DNA from: JAAYJT01 sp037446395
GTDB taxonomy: Bacteria > Bacteroidota > Bacteroidia > Bacteroidales > JAAYJT01
Reading direction: 5' to 3'
Length of the DNA stretch: 64,000 bases
NCBI GenBank assembly: GCA_037446395.1
Contig: JBBIIP010000002.1
Coordinates: 1 to 64,000, forward strand
Shown piece by piece: positions 15,398-24,943 of this stretch; within the stretch, counting starts at the first letter, position 1, and every line of letters begins with the position of its first letter. Position numbers and translations under genes: made by a program. Under the pieces are notes generated by a model. The model had not been told where the DNA came from. It ran no database searches and saw only the letters and a program-made list of their open reading frames with translations.

Positions 15398-18133
15398 TTA
15401 GCCGCATTTTGAAAAGCCGCATTTTGTACAGGAAATGCAGCCCTCTTTGTAAACAAGCCCACCGGCCTCACCACACTCAGGGCATTCGCGCCTTCCGGCA
15501 ATGGTTCCGTCGGGGATGTATTTTTTCAAAGCCCTTACAATACCATTCTTCCAGGTGTTAATATTGTCCTGATCGAGAGTAAGTTTATCCACCAGGTGCA
15601 CCACATACTGCAGGGGCATTCCATGGCGCAGGATTCCGCTGATGAGCTTTGCATAATTCCAGAAAATCGGGTCAAAGGATCGCGACAATCCTTCGACCGT
15701 CACTTTGTATTGATCTTTGTCTTCAAACTGAAAGTCGTATCTTGTAGTTTTATTTTCAAGTTTATTTTTAATAACCCAGCCTCTATTCACCCAGGGTGGC
15801 AAATAAAACCCATCGGCTTTTCCGGTAAATATTTCGTAGGGCCTTCCGTTGAGGATCCCGACCACGGCAATCCACTTTTCGTAATCATTCTGAAAACGAA
15901 CCACATCGGCTTCTAATAACCGCGGCCTGGGCGGCGCCTTGGTTTCCTGAAATTCATTAATGTCTTCCTTGTTTTTGTCGTTGCTTACCAGCACCCCTGA
16001 ACGGGAACCTTCGCGGTAGATGGTCATCCCTTTGCACCCGACTTCCCAGGCAGTTTTGTAAACTTCCTTAACGAGGTCAATGCTTACATCCTTTGGAAGG
16101 TTAACCGTAACGCTGATGGAGTGATCTACCCATTTTTGAATGGCGCCTTGCATTCTTACTTTACTCACCCAGTCAATGTCATTCGATGTAGCTTTGTAAT
16201 AAGGAGATTGTATAATTATTTTCTGAAGTTGTTCGTCATCATATTTTTTTATGTCTTCAGCATCATAACCATTTGTTTTTAGCCAATCTGCAAATTTTGG
16301 ATGAAATACATTGTATTCCTCCCATGAATCGCCCTGTTCATCAATAAATGAAACATTTACATTTTTGTCATTGGGATTGACTTTTCGCCGGCGCTTATAT
16401 GAAATCAAAAACACCGGCTCGATGCCTGATGTAGTTTGTGTGCAAATACTGACACTTCCTGTAGGCGCAATGGTCAGCATGGCGATGTTGCGGCGGCCAT
16501 ATTTCACCATATCTTCATAAATCTCGGGGGCTACTTGCTTGATGCGATTGATAAAGGAGTTTGACTCCTCGCGCCTTATATCGAAAATCGGAAAAGGCCC
16601 TCTCTCTCTTGCAAGGGCTACTGATGAGCGATAAACTTCAGTGGCAAGGAGTTTATGCACATCAACCGAAAAACTGATGGCTTGTTCCGATCCGTAGCGC
16701 AATCCCATGGCTGCAAGCATATCTCCCTCGGCGGTGATTCCGATGCCTGTTCGCCTACCTTGCAGGGTTTTTTCGCGAATCTTTTCCCAGAGCTTTCGTT
16801 CAATGCGTTTGGTTTCGTCATGCTCGGGGTCGGACTTAATTTTTCCAATTATCCCATCAATTTTTTCTGTCTCCAGATCAATGATGTCGTCCATGATGCG
16901 CAGGGCCAAATGAGCATGTTTGCCCAAAAGGATACTATTAAAATAGGCTTTTTCGGTGAATGGGTTTTCAACGTAACTGAATAAATTAATCGCAATCAGG
17001 CGGCAGCTGTCGTAGGGGCAAAGTGGAATTTCGCCACAAGGATTAGTCGAAAGGGTTTTAAAACCCAGATCGGCATAGCAGTCGGGTACCGATTCTCGTT
17101 TGATGGTATCCCAAAACAAAACACCCGGTTCGGCTGAACGCCAGGCATTATGAATGATCTTTTCCCACAAGTGGCTTGCCTTCACTGTTGTGCTCACCAA
17201 GGGGGTATCCGAATCAATCGGAAATTGTTGTAGATAGTCGCCCCCTTCGATAACAGCGCGCATAAACTCATCATCAAGTTTCACTGAAACATTGGCTCCG
17301 GTTACTTTCCCCTGCTCGAGCTTGGCATCAATAAAGTGTTCTGAATCAGGATGTTTTATAGAGATGGTGAGCATGAGGGCTCCACGACGGCCATCCTGCG
17401 CGACCTCGCGGGTAGAGTTCGAATAACGCTCCATGAACGGAACAATGCCAGTACTTGTTAGTGCGCTGTTATTTACAGCGCTTCCTGCCGGGCGAATATG
17501 AGATAAATCGTGTCCGACACCCCCCCGGCGTTTCATCAGTTGCACCTGTTCCTGGTCGGTTCTGAGTATGGCGCCATAAGAATCACCTTTTTCATCACCT
17601 CCAATCACAAAACAATTAGACAAAGATGAAATTTGAAAGTTGTTGCCTATTCCGGCCATAGGGCTTCCCTGGGGCACAATGTAACGAAAATCTTTGAGTA
17701 CCTCGAATATTTGATCCTCGCCCAACGGGTTGGGATATTTTTTTTCGATACGGGCAATTTCGCGGGCAAGCCGGCGGTGCATATCGTCCGGAGTAAGCTC
17801 ATAAATGTTTCCGGCACTGTCTTTTAGCGCGTATTTATTTACCCAGACACTGGCAGACAAAGTGTCGCCTTTAAAATATACTGTTGCGGCCTTCAAAACT
17901 TCTTCATACGGATAAGCGGTCAGGGAATATTGCTCAATTGCTTTCTCTTCTGATTCGGCTTGCTTTTGGTCTAAAAATATATTGGCTGATTTTTCTAATC
18001 CGCTAAAAATATCAGGTCGTTGTCGTTTTTCTGAAATCTCCAGGTATGGATCTTGCTTCTCCTTATTTTTCACCTCTTCCTCTATGTTATAAAACAAACT
18101 GTTTTCCAATATAATAGCTTTATGCTTTCTCAT
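15398..18133 (-). CDS. nrdJ: Adenosylcobalamin-dependent (class II) ribonucleotide reductase
   Basis: A 911-residue class II reductase that makes deoxyribonucleotides without oxygen-dependent radicals. The specificity/effector region includes SSLSNCFVIGG, the active-site loop is NPCGEIPLCPYDSCRL with the CxE pair of NPCGE, and there is a C-terminal zinc-ribbon-like tail CPECGEAGG..CTKCGFSKCG carrying the redox cysteines. An extra N-terminal stretch of about 65 residues, charged and low in homology, precedes the usual start. I looked for a B12 riboswitch upstream (18134-18416) and saw none. It suggests B12 supply and anaerobic growth. Confidence 0.95.
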   Translation of the reverse strand: MRKHKAIILENSLFYNIEEEVKNKEKQDPYLEISEKRQRPDIFSGLEKSANIFLDQKQAESEEKAIEQYSLTAYPYEEVLKAATVYFKGDTLSASVWVNKYALKDSAGNIYELTPDDMHRRLAREIARIEKKYPNPLGEDQIFEVLKDFRYIVPQGSPMAGIGNNFQISSLSNCFVIGGDEKGDSYGAILRTDQEQVQLMKRRGGVGHDLSHIRPAGSAVNNSALTSTGIVPFMERYSNSTREVAQDGRRGALMLTISIKHPDSEHFIDAKLEQGKVTGANVSVKLDDEFMRAVIEGGDYLQQFPIDSDTPLVSTTVKASHLWEKIIHNAWRSAEPGVLFWDTIKRESVPDCYADLGFKTLSTNPCGEIPLCPYDSCRLIAINLFSYVENPFTEKAYFNSILLGKHAHLALRIMDDIIDLETEKIDGIIGKIKSDPEHDETKRIERKLWEKIREKTLQGRRTGIGITAEGDMLAAMGLRYGSEQAISFSVDVHKLLATEVYRSSVALARERGPFPIFDIRREESNSFINRIKQVAPEIYEDMVKYGRRNIAMLTIAPTGSVSICTQTTSGIEPVFLISYKRRRKVNPNDKNVNVSFIDEQGDSWEEYNVFHPKFADWLKTNGYDAEDIKKYDDEQLQKIIIQSPYYKATSNDIDWVSKVRMQGAIQKWVDHSISVTVNLPKDVSIDLVKEVYKTAWEVGCKGMTIYREGSRSGVLVSNDKNKEDINEFQETKAPPRPRLLEADVVRFQNDYEKWIAVVGILNGRPYEIFTGKADGFYLPPWVNRGWVIKNKLENKTTRYDFQFEDKDQYKVTVEGLSRSFDPIFWNYAKLISGILRHGMPLQYVVHLVDKLTLDQDNINTWKNGIVRALKKYIPDGTIAGRRECPECGEAGGLVYKEGCISCTKCGFSKCG

Positions 18134-18416
18134 AACTGATTTTCAAAAATCCACGTATCTTGTTAAATATCAAATACTTATCGAAACTCAAATGTGGAGT
18201 TTTAGAAACATCCAAGATACAGTGATTGGAGATATCGGGTCAAATTTGTTTATTAACAATTGTTCCGATTCAACGCATAAAACCTTGATTTTAATAAGCT
18301 AGCCCATTGAATAAATTTTTTCTGACGCATCAATGAGGCCAATTATTGATGTGCCGAATTAGTGGCAAAATTTGTAACAATCAGGCAAACAGTCACTTAA
18401 AGTTGTTAACAATATT
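18134..18416 (-). other. AT-rich intergenic region upstream of nrdJ
   Basis: 283 bases without a supportable gene. It holds a short imperfect hairpin (CATCAAT at 18328-18334 with ATTGATG at 18345-18351). No cobalamin-riboswitch B12 box, NrdR box or exact TAnnTTTG element was recognised. Confidence 0.5.
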
Positions 18417-18785
18417 TTATTTACTAAAAACCATATAAAATGCAATACAGGCAAGCACTACGCCAAAAATGCGCTTCACGATATTAACAGGCAACTGAAG
18501 TGCAAAACCTGAGCCAAAATAGGCTCCAATGATAAATGCAATGGCGATAATTAGCGCATATGTAAGATTCAAATGGCCGGCTTTGTAATAATTATAAGCG
18601 GCCAGTATACCGATCGGTGGAAGCATTACTGCAAGACTGGTACCCTGGGCCTGCAGTTGAGACATTCCCATGATCAAGACCAGCGCAGGGATAATTAAAA
18701 TCCCACCTCCCAGTCCAACAAAGCCACTGAATACGCCGGCAGTAATTCCGATCAATATTAATAATAGAATGGTTGATAGAGTCAT
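18417..18785 (-). CDS. Half-size TSUP (TauE/SafE) family permease
   Basis: A 122-residue membrane protein with about four hydrophobic segments. The diagnostic GFVGLGGGILIIPAL motif of the TSUP family is near the N-terminus. I start at the ATG at 18785 (MTLSTILLL), since the upstream 18 residues are charged and lie before the first helix. Full TSUP proteins have two such halves and about 250 residues; this is one half, expected to act as a dimer. No remnant of a second half lies alongside, so a frameshift is not indicated. Substrates in this family are usually sulfite or organosulfonates; here it is unknown. Confidence 0.8.
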   Translation of the reverse strand: MTLSTILLLILIGITAGVFSGFVGLGGGILIIPALVLIMGMSQLQAQGTSLAVMLPPIGILAAYNYYKAGHLNLTYALIIAIAFIIGAYFGSGFALQLPVNIVKRIFGVVLACIAFYMVFSK

Positions 18786-18900
18786 ATTGTAGTATTTATT
18801 GGGTTTCTTTTCGATAGCACATACAATACCAGAATTCATTATTCAATCATAATCCCGGGGCTATATTAAAGCAACTTGAAGGTTAGGTAATTGCGGTCAT

Positions 18901-21900
18901 CTAAAAGTCGAGTCCGATTGATAAATGAAAAATACGGTCTTGTAATATTCTGTCATCCAACCCCCAGGCAACGTCGGCCCTGATAAAATAGCCGAGGAGT
19001 GTGGTGCGGACACCCGTTCCAAATCCGGCCACAAAAGGCTCTTTTTGCATTTCAATCCATCCACTGATCGGGCCTTGAGTGAATTCTTTCCTAAACAGGT
19101 GATTCTCTTCAGAAAAAGGATGAGGGCCGGTCCAGGCTGTACCTGCGTCTGCAAAACCGATCAGCTGAAAATCTTTAATAAGGCTCGACCGGATGGGGCG
19201 GTTTAGCAAATAGCTAAAGACAGGGATGCGCAATTCGCTGTTGAAAACAACAAAACTATTGCCGTTTCGGATGTTTTGTGAAAACCCACGCATATTGGTT
19301 GCAAGGGTTTGGTATGTGTAATTTTTGCTCCTGTTAATGGTCATATCGCGATTGAATTTTGGCACCAGCCAATTATCTACCCCGCCAAGATAATAGATAA
19401 GCTGATTGTTTCCGAACGATGTGCTTGCCGCCACCCTGTTGGCCCAAATAATGTTGCGATGCAAAGGAAGATAATGGCGTATGTCCATCCCGACTACAAC
19501 CATGTTTTCTTTCAGGTCAAGTTTAAAGGATAAATCCTGGCTGTCTTTTTCGTTAATGGCCAGGTAATATTCTCCGAATAACTTCCACCTCATTCCCGAG
19601 AGCAGGTTTGTTCCCAGGTTTCTGGTGTTGTTATAAATTAGTTCTCCCTTTAACCCAGACCAAACACTAAGGGTGCTCTTGGCGGCAAGGCTAAGTTGGT
19701 CAATCGCCATGGGCAGAGAATTGTTGTGTTTATACACAATGCTTCCTTTAATGCTTAATGCTCGAGTAAAAGGCCATGTGAATATATATTGAACCTCGTG
19801 CAACTTGTGTTTGACATATTGCTCAGTTTCGGAGATTCCCTGCCTATGAAAAACCAGTTGTTTATTCAGCCTTTTCTTGTTGTTAGAAAAACTAACCACA
19901 TATTCGTTATCAACCAGGTCGGTATTGAGACGCACCCCGCCGCTGATTGAATAATCTTCGAGCAGGTCAGTCAACGTTACACCGAGGAATGCATTCAGGC
20001 CTGGATTCAGGTATAGCGGGCTCTGGCCTCCCATGAATGGCTGGTATGTAGCGTTCAGGAAACTAAAGTCAAGTTGGCTTTTTAATTGATTAATATAATA
20101 CTCAACATTATAATTTCTTCGCTTGGGCAACCTGAATTCGTCCTTGGGTATCTCTTTTTTGAACTGGGTCATGTCTATCGTGGCCATTCGCCTTATGTTC
20201 TCAATATCCGTGTCGGTAATCTCGGGCTGCAAGTCTTTTTGGGGCTCGGCTACTTTCTCAACCTCATCCTTTCTAACCGTTCTAAACTGTTTTGTTCGCT
20301 TTGGGGTTTGGGAGTTTTTGTCTGCATCCGTAGAATCGGATTGAGTTGCAGATCCCATGTGTAATCCCGAAATATAATTTGTGTTTTCTAAGGGCGCCGG
20401 CGCGACATCAGCAACTGAAGGAAAAGGAAGCATTCTGATAAAATTCTTTTTATTGAATTGAACAATCTCGCCAGCCATACCTGAATTTTTCTGTATGTCT
20501 TGTTCTTGAATGTTTCGGGGATAGTTTGATGCTGGATTTGTCAAGGTAAAATAGCGATAGTGCGTGGTGGTGTCAACATATGCAATGGTGCTGTCGAACC
20601 GGGCAAGATAGCGATTAAAAATCCCATTTTTATCTGACAGGTAGGAAAAGAATCCATCGGTATATTCCACGGGATTCATTGCATTGCCGTAAGGCTCGCT
20701 TGTGATGCGCCTTATACTTGATTTTTTGGAACCATACTCATACTCATATATATTAAAGTTACTGAAAACCGGCAAGCCTGAAAACCTGACTTTCGTGCTG
20801 AGAGAGTCAGGGGGACGATTTGAGCTAAAAATAATCCGCCCTGAGTTTCGGATAAACTTTGGTTGAAGGTTATCATAAGGGCCGCTGGTAATTTGTTCAA
20901 AGGATCCCGAAGGAACATGATATACAAAAATATTGGATTGCCCCTGCTGCACAGCCGACATCACAAACCGCTGACCATCGTTGGCGTAATGAAAATCCAG
21001 AATCTTTTCAAAGCCATAAATATATTGATGGATACTTTTTTTACTGATCAGGTCATAAAGATAAAAATTGATTAATCCCTTCTCCTCGGTCAGTATTGCA
21101 AGCAAAACTCCGCCGGGGTGCCATGCCAGCACCGGAAACGAGTAATCAATTTGTTTGTCGAACCGAAATCCGCCTCTTTGTACGATGTTCTTTTTACCGC
21201 TTACCAGGTTATAAATGACCACCTTGTATCGGCCATGCCTACTCCATACATAGGCAGCGTGATCTCCATTTGGGGAGATGCACAGGCTGTAGTACGAATC
21301 CTCTTTGCTTTGTTTGATTTTTAGGTTTTGGGCGGCAGCGAGCTGTTGGGGCTGAAATGCCCGAAAATTATTTGAATTTTGCTCTTCCCAGTCTTTGAGC
21401 AGGGTTTTCAACGAAACACCAATTGTGTAAACCAGCCCCTGATCAATACTCCTTCCAAGTCGTGTGAGATAAATAATGTTAGGCATAATAGCAGCCCCGT
21501 ATTTATCTGCGATAAACTTCCAGAGCGAATGTCCGGCAAGCACTGCATCGGCTCCCTGAAGCCTGTTGAAACGTTTAAAGCTTCCTGAGAGAAACCCATC
21601 GCGAAGTTCATTGTCACGGGTTGTGCTCCAGGGTTCTGCTACATAGGAAATTAGTCCTTCTACAAACCATTCGGGCAAGCGTGTCGAAGTGGACGATGCC
21701 ACCTGATGCACCACGCTGCCTCCATAGAGCGATTGACTAAGGAGAACCCGCGCAATTCCTTCCCGGATTTGCCTGTTAAAAACCGAGTAGTTTCCATCGA
21801 AAAACAGAAGCACTTTATTTTCGATCACCTGGGTAGTTCCACCGGTATTTGAAGATGTCTGGGTGGCTTCATCCTGTAAGACATTCGCCTGGTGCAAGTC

Positions 21901-22221
21901 TGTGAGTCGGTTGAAAATAAAAAATTGAATTTTGTCCTGAGGCGTTGTATTGAGCTTGCGCGAAATTTCAGGGATTACATTCAAGGCTGTTTGTGATACA
22001 AAGGCCGCCAACTCCTGTCCGTTGAGATAAAAGTAGGTGTCGAAATCATCAAATTGATAATATGTCCAAAAAAAATCAGTGAACGACACACGATTGCGAT
22101 CGAAATTTTGTTGTAGCCCATAGTAGAATTGGCCGAAAGAACTGCTTGGGAGCAAAATAAAAAGCAACCATCCGACCCACAGGCCCAAAGTGTGTTGCTT
22201 TATTTTATTCTTTATTTTCAC
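18901..22221 (-). CDS. Large envelope protein: pseudopeptidase, TolB-like propeller and outer-membrane barrel
   Basis: A 1106-residue exported protein with signal peptide (1-30, PSSSFG). Residues about 65-300 resemble peptidase-MA gluzincins, with WFVEGL (Glu188) like the third zinc ligand, but the HExxH site reads REGIA (153-157), so it should be inactive. Residues about 310-570 form a TolB-like beta-propeller with repeated DGHAAYVWSR-, FDKQIDYSFPV- and RNSGRIIFSSNRPPD-type strands. A charged linker follows, and residues about 720-1106 look like an Omp85/surface-antigen barrel ending FHLSIGLDF. No partner gene is adjacent. Role unknown, likely envelope assembly or transport. Confidence 0.75.
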   Translation of the reverse strand: MKIKNKIKQHTLGLWVGWLLFILLPSSSFGQFYYGLQQNFDRNRVSFTDFFWTYYQFDDFDTYFYLNGQELAAFVSQTALNVIPEISRKLNTTPQDKIQFFIFNRLTDLHQANVLQDEATQTSSNTGGTTQVIENKVLLFFDGNYSVFNRQIREGIARVLLSQSLYGGSVVHQVASSTSTRLPEWFVEGLISYVAEPWSTTRDNELRDGFLSGSFKRFNRLQGADAVLAGHSLWKFIADKYGAAIMPNIIYLTRLGRSIDQGLVYTIGVSLKTLLKDWEEQNSNNFRAFQPQQLAAAQNLKIKQSKEDSYYSLCISPNGDHAAYVWSRHGRYKVVIYNLVSGKKNIVQRGGFRFDKQIDYSFPVLAWHPGGVLLAILTEEKGLINFYLYDLISKKSIHQYIYGFEKILDFHYANDGQRFVMSAVQQGQSNIFVYHVPSGSFEQITSGPYDNLQPKFIRNSGRIIFSSNRPPDSLSTKVRFSGLPVFSNFNIYEYEYGSKKSSIRRITSEPYGNAMNPVEYTDGFFSYLSDKNGIFNRYLARFDSTIAYVDTTTHYRYFTLTNPASNYPRNIQEQDIQKNSGMAGEIVQFNKKNFIRMLPFPSVADVAPAPLENTNYISGLHMGSATQSDSTDADKNSQTPKRTKQFRTVRKDEVEKVAEPQKDLQPEITDTDIENIRRMATIDMTQFKKEIPKDEFRLPKRRNYNVEYYINQLKSQLDFSFLNATYQPFMGGQSPLYLNPGLNAFLGVTLTDLLEDYSISGGVRLNTDLVDNEYVVSFSNNKKRLNKQLVFHRQGISETEQYVKHKLHEVQYIFTWPFTRALSIKGSIVYKHNNSLPMAIDQLSLAAKSTLSVWSGLKGELIYNNTRNLGTNLLSGMRWKLFGEYYLAINEKDSQDLSFKLDLKENMVVVGMDIRHYLPLHRNIIWANRVAASTSFGNNQLIYYLGGVDNWLVPKFNRDMTINRSKNYTYQTLATNMRGFSQNIRNGNSFVVFNSELRIPVFSYLLNRPIRSSLIKDFQLIGFADAGTAWTGPHPFSEENHLFRKEFTQGPISGWIEMQKEPFVAGFGTGVRTTLLGYFIRADVAWGLDDRILQDRIFHLSIGLDF

Positions 22222-22354
22222 CCCTGCAGATAATCAGCTAAATTACTATATTTCTTCGTGTCAAATACCTCTAACAGCGATTAACTGTAACCGGAAGGTA
22301 TTTTTCAGGCGATGCAGATCAATAAATCATTCCTGAAAATTTAGGCCATTATCC

Positions 22355-22362
22355 TACTTTTG
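22355..22362 (+). promoter_or_regulatory. Promoter -7 element for the metallo-hydrolase gene
   Basis: TACTTTTG, an exact TAnnTTTG, 30 bases before the ATG at 22393. Confidence 0.5.
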
Positions 22363-22392
22363 CACACTGTATTTACACAAAAACCATAACAC

Positions 22393-23034
22393 ATGATCAA
22401 GATTAAAGTTTTAGTTTTTAACCCTTTTCAGGAAAACACTTATTTGCTTTATGACCAAACCAAAGAGTGCGTTATCATTGATCCAGGCTGCTACGGTGCA
22501 TCAGAAGAAAAAGCCCTGATGGAGTTAATTAAAAGAGAGGAGTTGAACCCGGTAGCATGCCTCAACACCCATACCCACATTGATCATGTGCTGGGGAATG
22601 ATTTTGTTTATCAAACATTTGGCCTCAAACCAATCATACATCGTGCCGGGCTTCAAATTCTTGAATCTTCCCCGGAACAGGGGCAGATTTGGGGAATTGA
22701 AATCAACAACTCTGTGCTTCCCGGAGCTTTTATTGACGATGGTTCGATTGTATCGTTCGGAGAGTCGCAACTCGAAACCCGTTACACTCCAGGTCATGCG
22801 GATGGTTCGGTTTGCCTTGTAAGCCATGAAGGCCGTTTTGTGATCACTGGCGATGTATTATTTAGTGGAAGCATCGGCCGCACCGATTTTCCTACAGGGA
22901 GTTTTGCGTTGCTCGAAAATAGCATCCGCACAAAACTCTATATCCTGCCGGATGATTATTTAGTCTATCCCGGCCATGGCCCCGCTACAACGATTGGTGA
23001 GGAAAAATCGGGTAACTTTTTTGTGAAATGGTAG
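22393..23034 (+). CDS. Metallo-beta-lactamase-fold hydrolase (glyoxalase II-like)
   Basis: A 213-residue MBL-fold hydrolase. The zinc-binding motif THTHIDH is at residues 59-65, with further ligands in GHADGS, GDVLF and YPGHGP. The GRTDFPTGS and ENSIRTKLY segments match the YcbL/glyoxalase-II-like group of short hydrolases, which act on thioesters or have poorly defined substrates. It has its own promoter-like element and converges with the glycosyltransferase gene, 8 bases apart. Substrate not determinable here. Confidence 0.85.
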   Translation: MIKIKVLVFNPFQENTYLLYDQTKECVIIDPGCYGASEEKALMELIKREELNPVACLNTHTHIDHVLGNDFVYQTFGLKPIIHRAGLQILESSPEQGQIWGIEINNSVLPGAFIDDGSIVSFGESQLETRYTPGHADGSVCLVSHEGRFVITGDVLFSGSIGRTDFPTGSFALLENSIRTKLYILPDDYLVYPGHGPATTIGEEKSGNFFVKW

Positions 23035-23042
23035 TTTTATGA

Positions 23043-24038
23043 TTATTTTTCAAGCAAGCGAAGGGCTTCTGTTGCCAGGTGCTGGCCCGAAATTTTATTC
23101 ATGCAGTCAAAATGTTTTTTAGGACAACGCTTATAGCCGATTTTACTGCATGGCCGGCACTTAAGTCCGTGTGTTTCAATAATTAGTGAGTCGTCGTTCT
23201 GATTATTATTGATATATGGATACATTCCAAATTTTGGAACAGTGCTTCCCCAGACAGAAATAATTTTTTTTCCGAAAACCGCAGCGATATGCATAAGACC
23301 AGTATCATTGGTAATAATCAGCCTGGCTTGTCGAACCAATTGCGCTGACTGATTTACCGAAAATTGTCCACAGGCATTGTAACACATTTGCCCAACAGCC
23401 CGGCAAATTTCTTCTGCAACAGTATGATCTTCACGGCCACCCAATAAAACCACTGGCTGATTCAGGAATTTGCAAACTTCAACTACTTTGCTGGCTGGAA
23501 ATATTTTTGTGTGATGCCGACCGCCAATGACAAAGCCAACAAATCCTTGCCGATGTGTTTCGGGAAGGTATACAGTGTCGAATTCCTGGTTGACGGGAAA
23601 AAAATATTCAAGCCCAAGTCCATCGTTTTTTACAGCAAGTGATTTAACTGCCTCAAAATAGCGATCAACAACATGTAATGCTGGCAAAAGATCAACCTTT
23701 GTATTGACCAGCAACCACTTCCTGAAATTCAACTTCGGAAATGAGGCTCCGGGTACAAGTAACAAAAATCGCAACAATCTGGATCGCAAACTTTTATGCA
23801 GGTCAATCACAAAATCATATTTTTCTCTTTTCAAATCCTTATATAGTTTCCAAAAATCCTTATCAAGACAATACAGTTGATCAATATAAGGGTTTGAGTT
23901 GAGTAGTTCAATATATTGCAATTTGGTGCAATAATGCAGCTCTACACCTTCAATTTGCTTTTTTACACATCGGATGATGGGTGATGTTAAAACAATATCA
24001 CCAATTGAGCTGAAGCGAATGATGAGGATTTTTTTCAA
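23043..24038 (-). CDS. Glycosyltransferase family 9 (heptosyltransferase-like)
   Basis: A GT-B fold transferase of about 331 residues. RFSSIGDIVLTSP is the family opening and ITNDTGLMHIAA..VWGST the nucleotide-sugar binding region. A cysteine-rich tail (CRPCSKIGYKRCPKK..DCM) is seen in Bacteroidota members. The start is not an ATG: the reading frame opens at TTG 24056, but a promoter element at 24054-24061 overlaps it, and TTG 24038 gives the expected MKKILIIRFSS start, so I use it. It likely adds a sugar to lipopolysaccharide or another surface glycan. Confidence 0.85.
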   Translation of the reverse strand: MKKILIIRFSSIGDIVLTSPIIRCVKKQIEGVELHYCTKLQYIELLNSNPYIDQLYCLDKDFWKLYKDLKREKYDFVIDLHKSLRSRLLRFLLLVPGASFPKLNFRKWLLVNTKVDLLPALHVVDRYFEAVKSLAVKNDGLGLEYFFPVNQEFDTVYLPETHRQGFVGFVIGGRHHTKIFPASKVVEVCKFLNQPVVLLGGREDHTVAEEICRAVGQMCYNACGQFSVNQSAQLVRQARLIITNDTGLMHIAAVFGKKIISVWGSTVPKFGMYPYINNNQNDDSLIIETHGLKCRPCSKIGYKRCPKKHFDCMNKISGQHLATEALRLLEK

Positions 24039-24053
24039 AAGCAAGAATTTATG

Positions 24054-24061
24054 CAAACCTA
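24054..24061 (-). promoter_or_regulatory. Promoter -7 element for the GT9 gene
   Basis: On the minus strand TAGGTTTG, fitting TAnnTTTG. It overlaps the upstream TTG candidate start, so the downstream TTG at 24038 is favoured. Confidence 0.45.
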
Positions 24062-24146
24062 AATATTTTTAGTGGTTTTAAGTATAATCCTATCTGCCGT
24101 ATCTAATCCACTTTAGGGTAGCCCTAACCGACAAAGGCTTTTATAG

Positions 24147-24154
24147 TACTTTTG
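24147..24154 (+). promoter_or_regulatory. Promoter -7 element for tatD-ansA
   Basis: TACTTTTG, an exact TAnnTTTG, ends 5 bases before the ATG at 24159, implying a nearly leaderless transcript. Confidence 0.5.
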
Positions 24155-24158
24155 CCAC

Positions 24159-24941
24159 ATGATTTTCATTGATACCCACACCCATCTTTATCTCGAACAA
24201 TTCGACAAAGACCGCCATGAGGCAGTTCAAAGGGCAATCAATGCAGGGGTGAAGAGTATGCTTCTTCCAAATATCGACAGCACTTCAGTTGACCCCATGC
24301 TGGGATTGGAAAATGAATTTCCCCGGCATTGCTTTGCCATGATGGGATTGCATCCAACCTCTGTAAAACAAAATTGGAGAGAAGAGATTGCGATGGTCGA
24401 AGAACATTTGCGCAATCGTAAATTTTATGCTGTGGGAGAAGTCGGCCTCGATTTTTATTGGGATCAAACCTTTCGTAAGGAGCAGGAAATTGTATTCAGG
24501 CGCCAGATCGAACTATCAATCTTTTACAATCTCCCATTGGTTATTCATTCGCGCAAAGCCCTCGACGAGATTATCCAGATTATTGAAGAGATGAAAAACC
24601 ACAAATTAAAAGGCGTTTTTCATTGCTTTCCGGGATCTCTCGAACAGGCCCGACGGTTAGCGAAACTTGGATTTAAGCTTGGAATAGGCGGAGTGATCAC
24701 CTATAAAAATTCAACACTTGGGAACATTGTGAATGAAATTGGGCTTGAGCACATACTACTCGAAACAGACGCCCCTTTTATCTGTCCTGCTCCATTTCGA
24801 GGCAGGCGAAACGAAAGCGCTTATGTGCCGATAATCGCAAAAAAGGTGGCCGAAGTTTTTCAAATTGATATTGAAACTGTTGCAGCAATAACCACCCAAA
24901 ATGCACTGGATTTGTTTTCATCACTACCAAGATCAGAATAG
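24159..24941 (+). CDS. tatD: TatD-family metal-dependent hydrolase
   Basis: A 260-residue TIM-barrel hydrolase. DTHTHLYLEQF carries the first His-x-His metal pair, and GEVGLDFYWD, IHSRKA, HCFPGS and LETDAPFICP are the remaining family blocks. TatD proteins are DNases/deacylases implicated in 3'-5' DNA processing. The asparaginase gene starts two bases after its stop, so the pair is an operon, a pairing common in Bacteroidota. Confidence 0.93.
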   Translation: MIFIDTHTHLYLEQFDKDRHEAVQRAINAGVKSMLLPNIDSTSVDPMLGLENEFPRHCFAMMGLHPTSVKQNWREEIAMVEEHLRNRKFYAVGEVGLDFYWDQTFRKEQEIVFRRQIELSIFYNLPLVIHSRKALDEIIQIIEEMKNHKLKGVFHCFPGSLEQARRLAKLGFKLGIGGVITYKNSTLGNIVNEIGLEHILLETDAPFICPAPFRGRRNESAYVPIIAKKVAEVFQIDIETVAAITTQNALDLFSSLPRSE

Positions 24942-24943
24942 TT

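Noticed and set aside
18134..18416. Possible cobalamin riboswitch before the B12-dependent nrdJ
   Set aside because: No B12 box or multi-stem pattern was visible; one GCCACT-like string is not enough.
18417..18900. TSUP gene as a frameshifted half
   Set aside because: The neighbouring sequence holds no continuation of the second half, and half-size TSUP proteins exist as intact genes.
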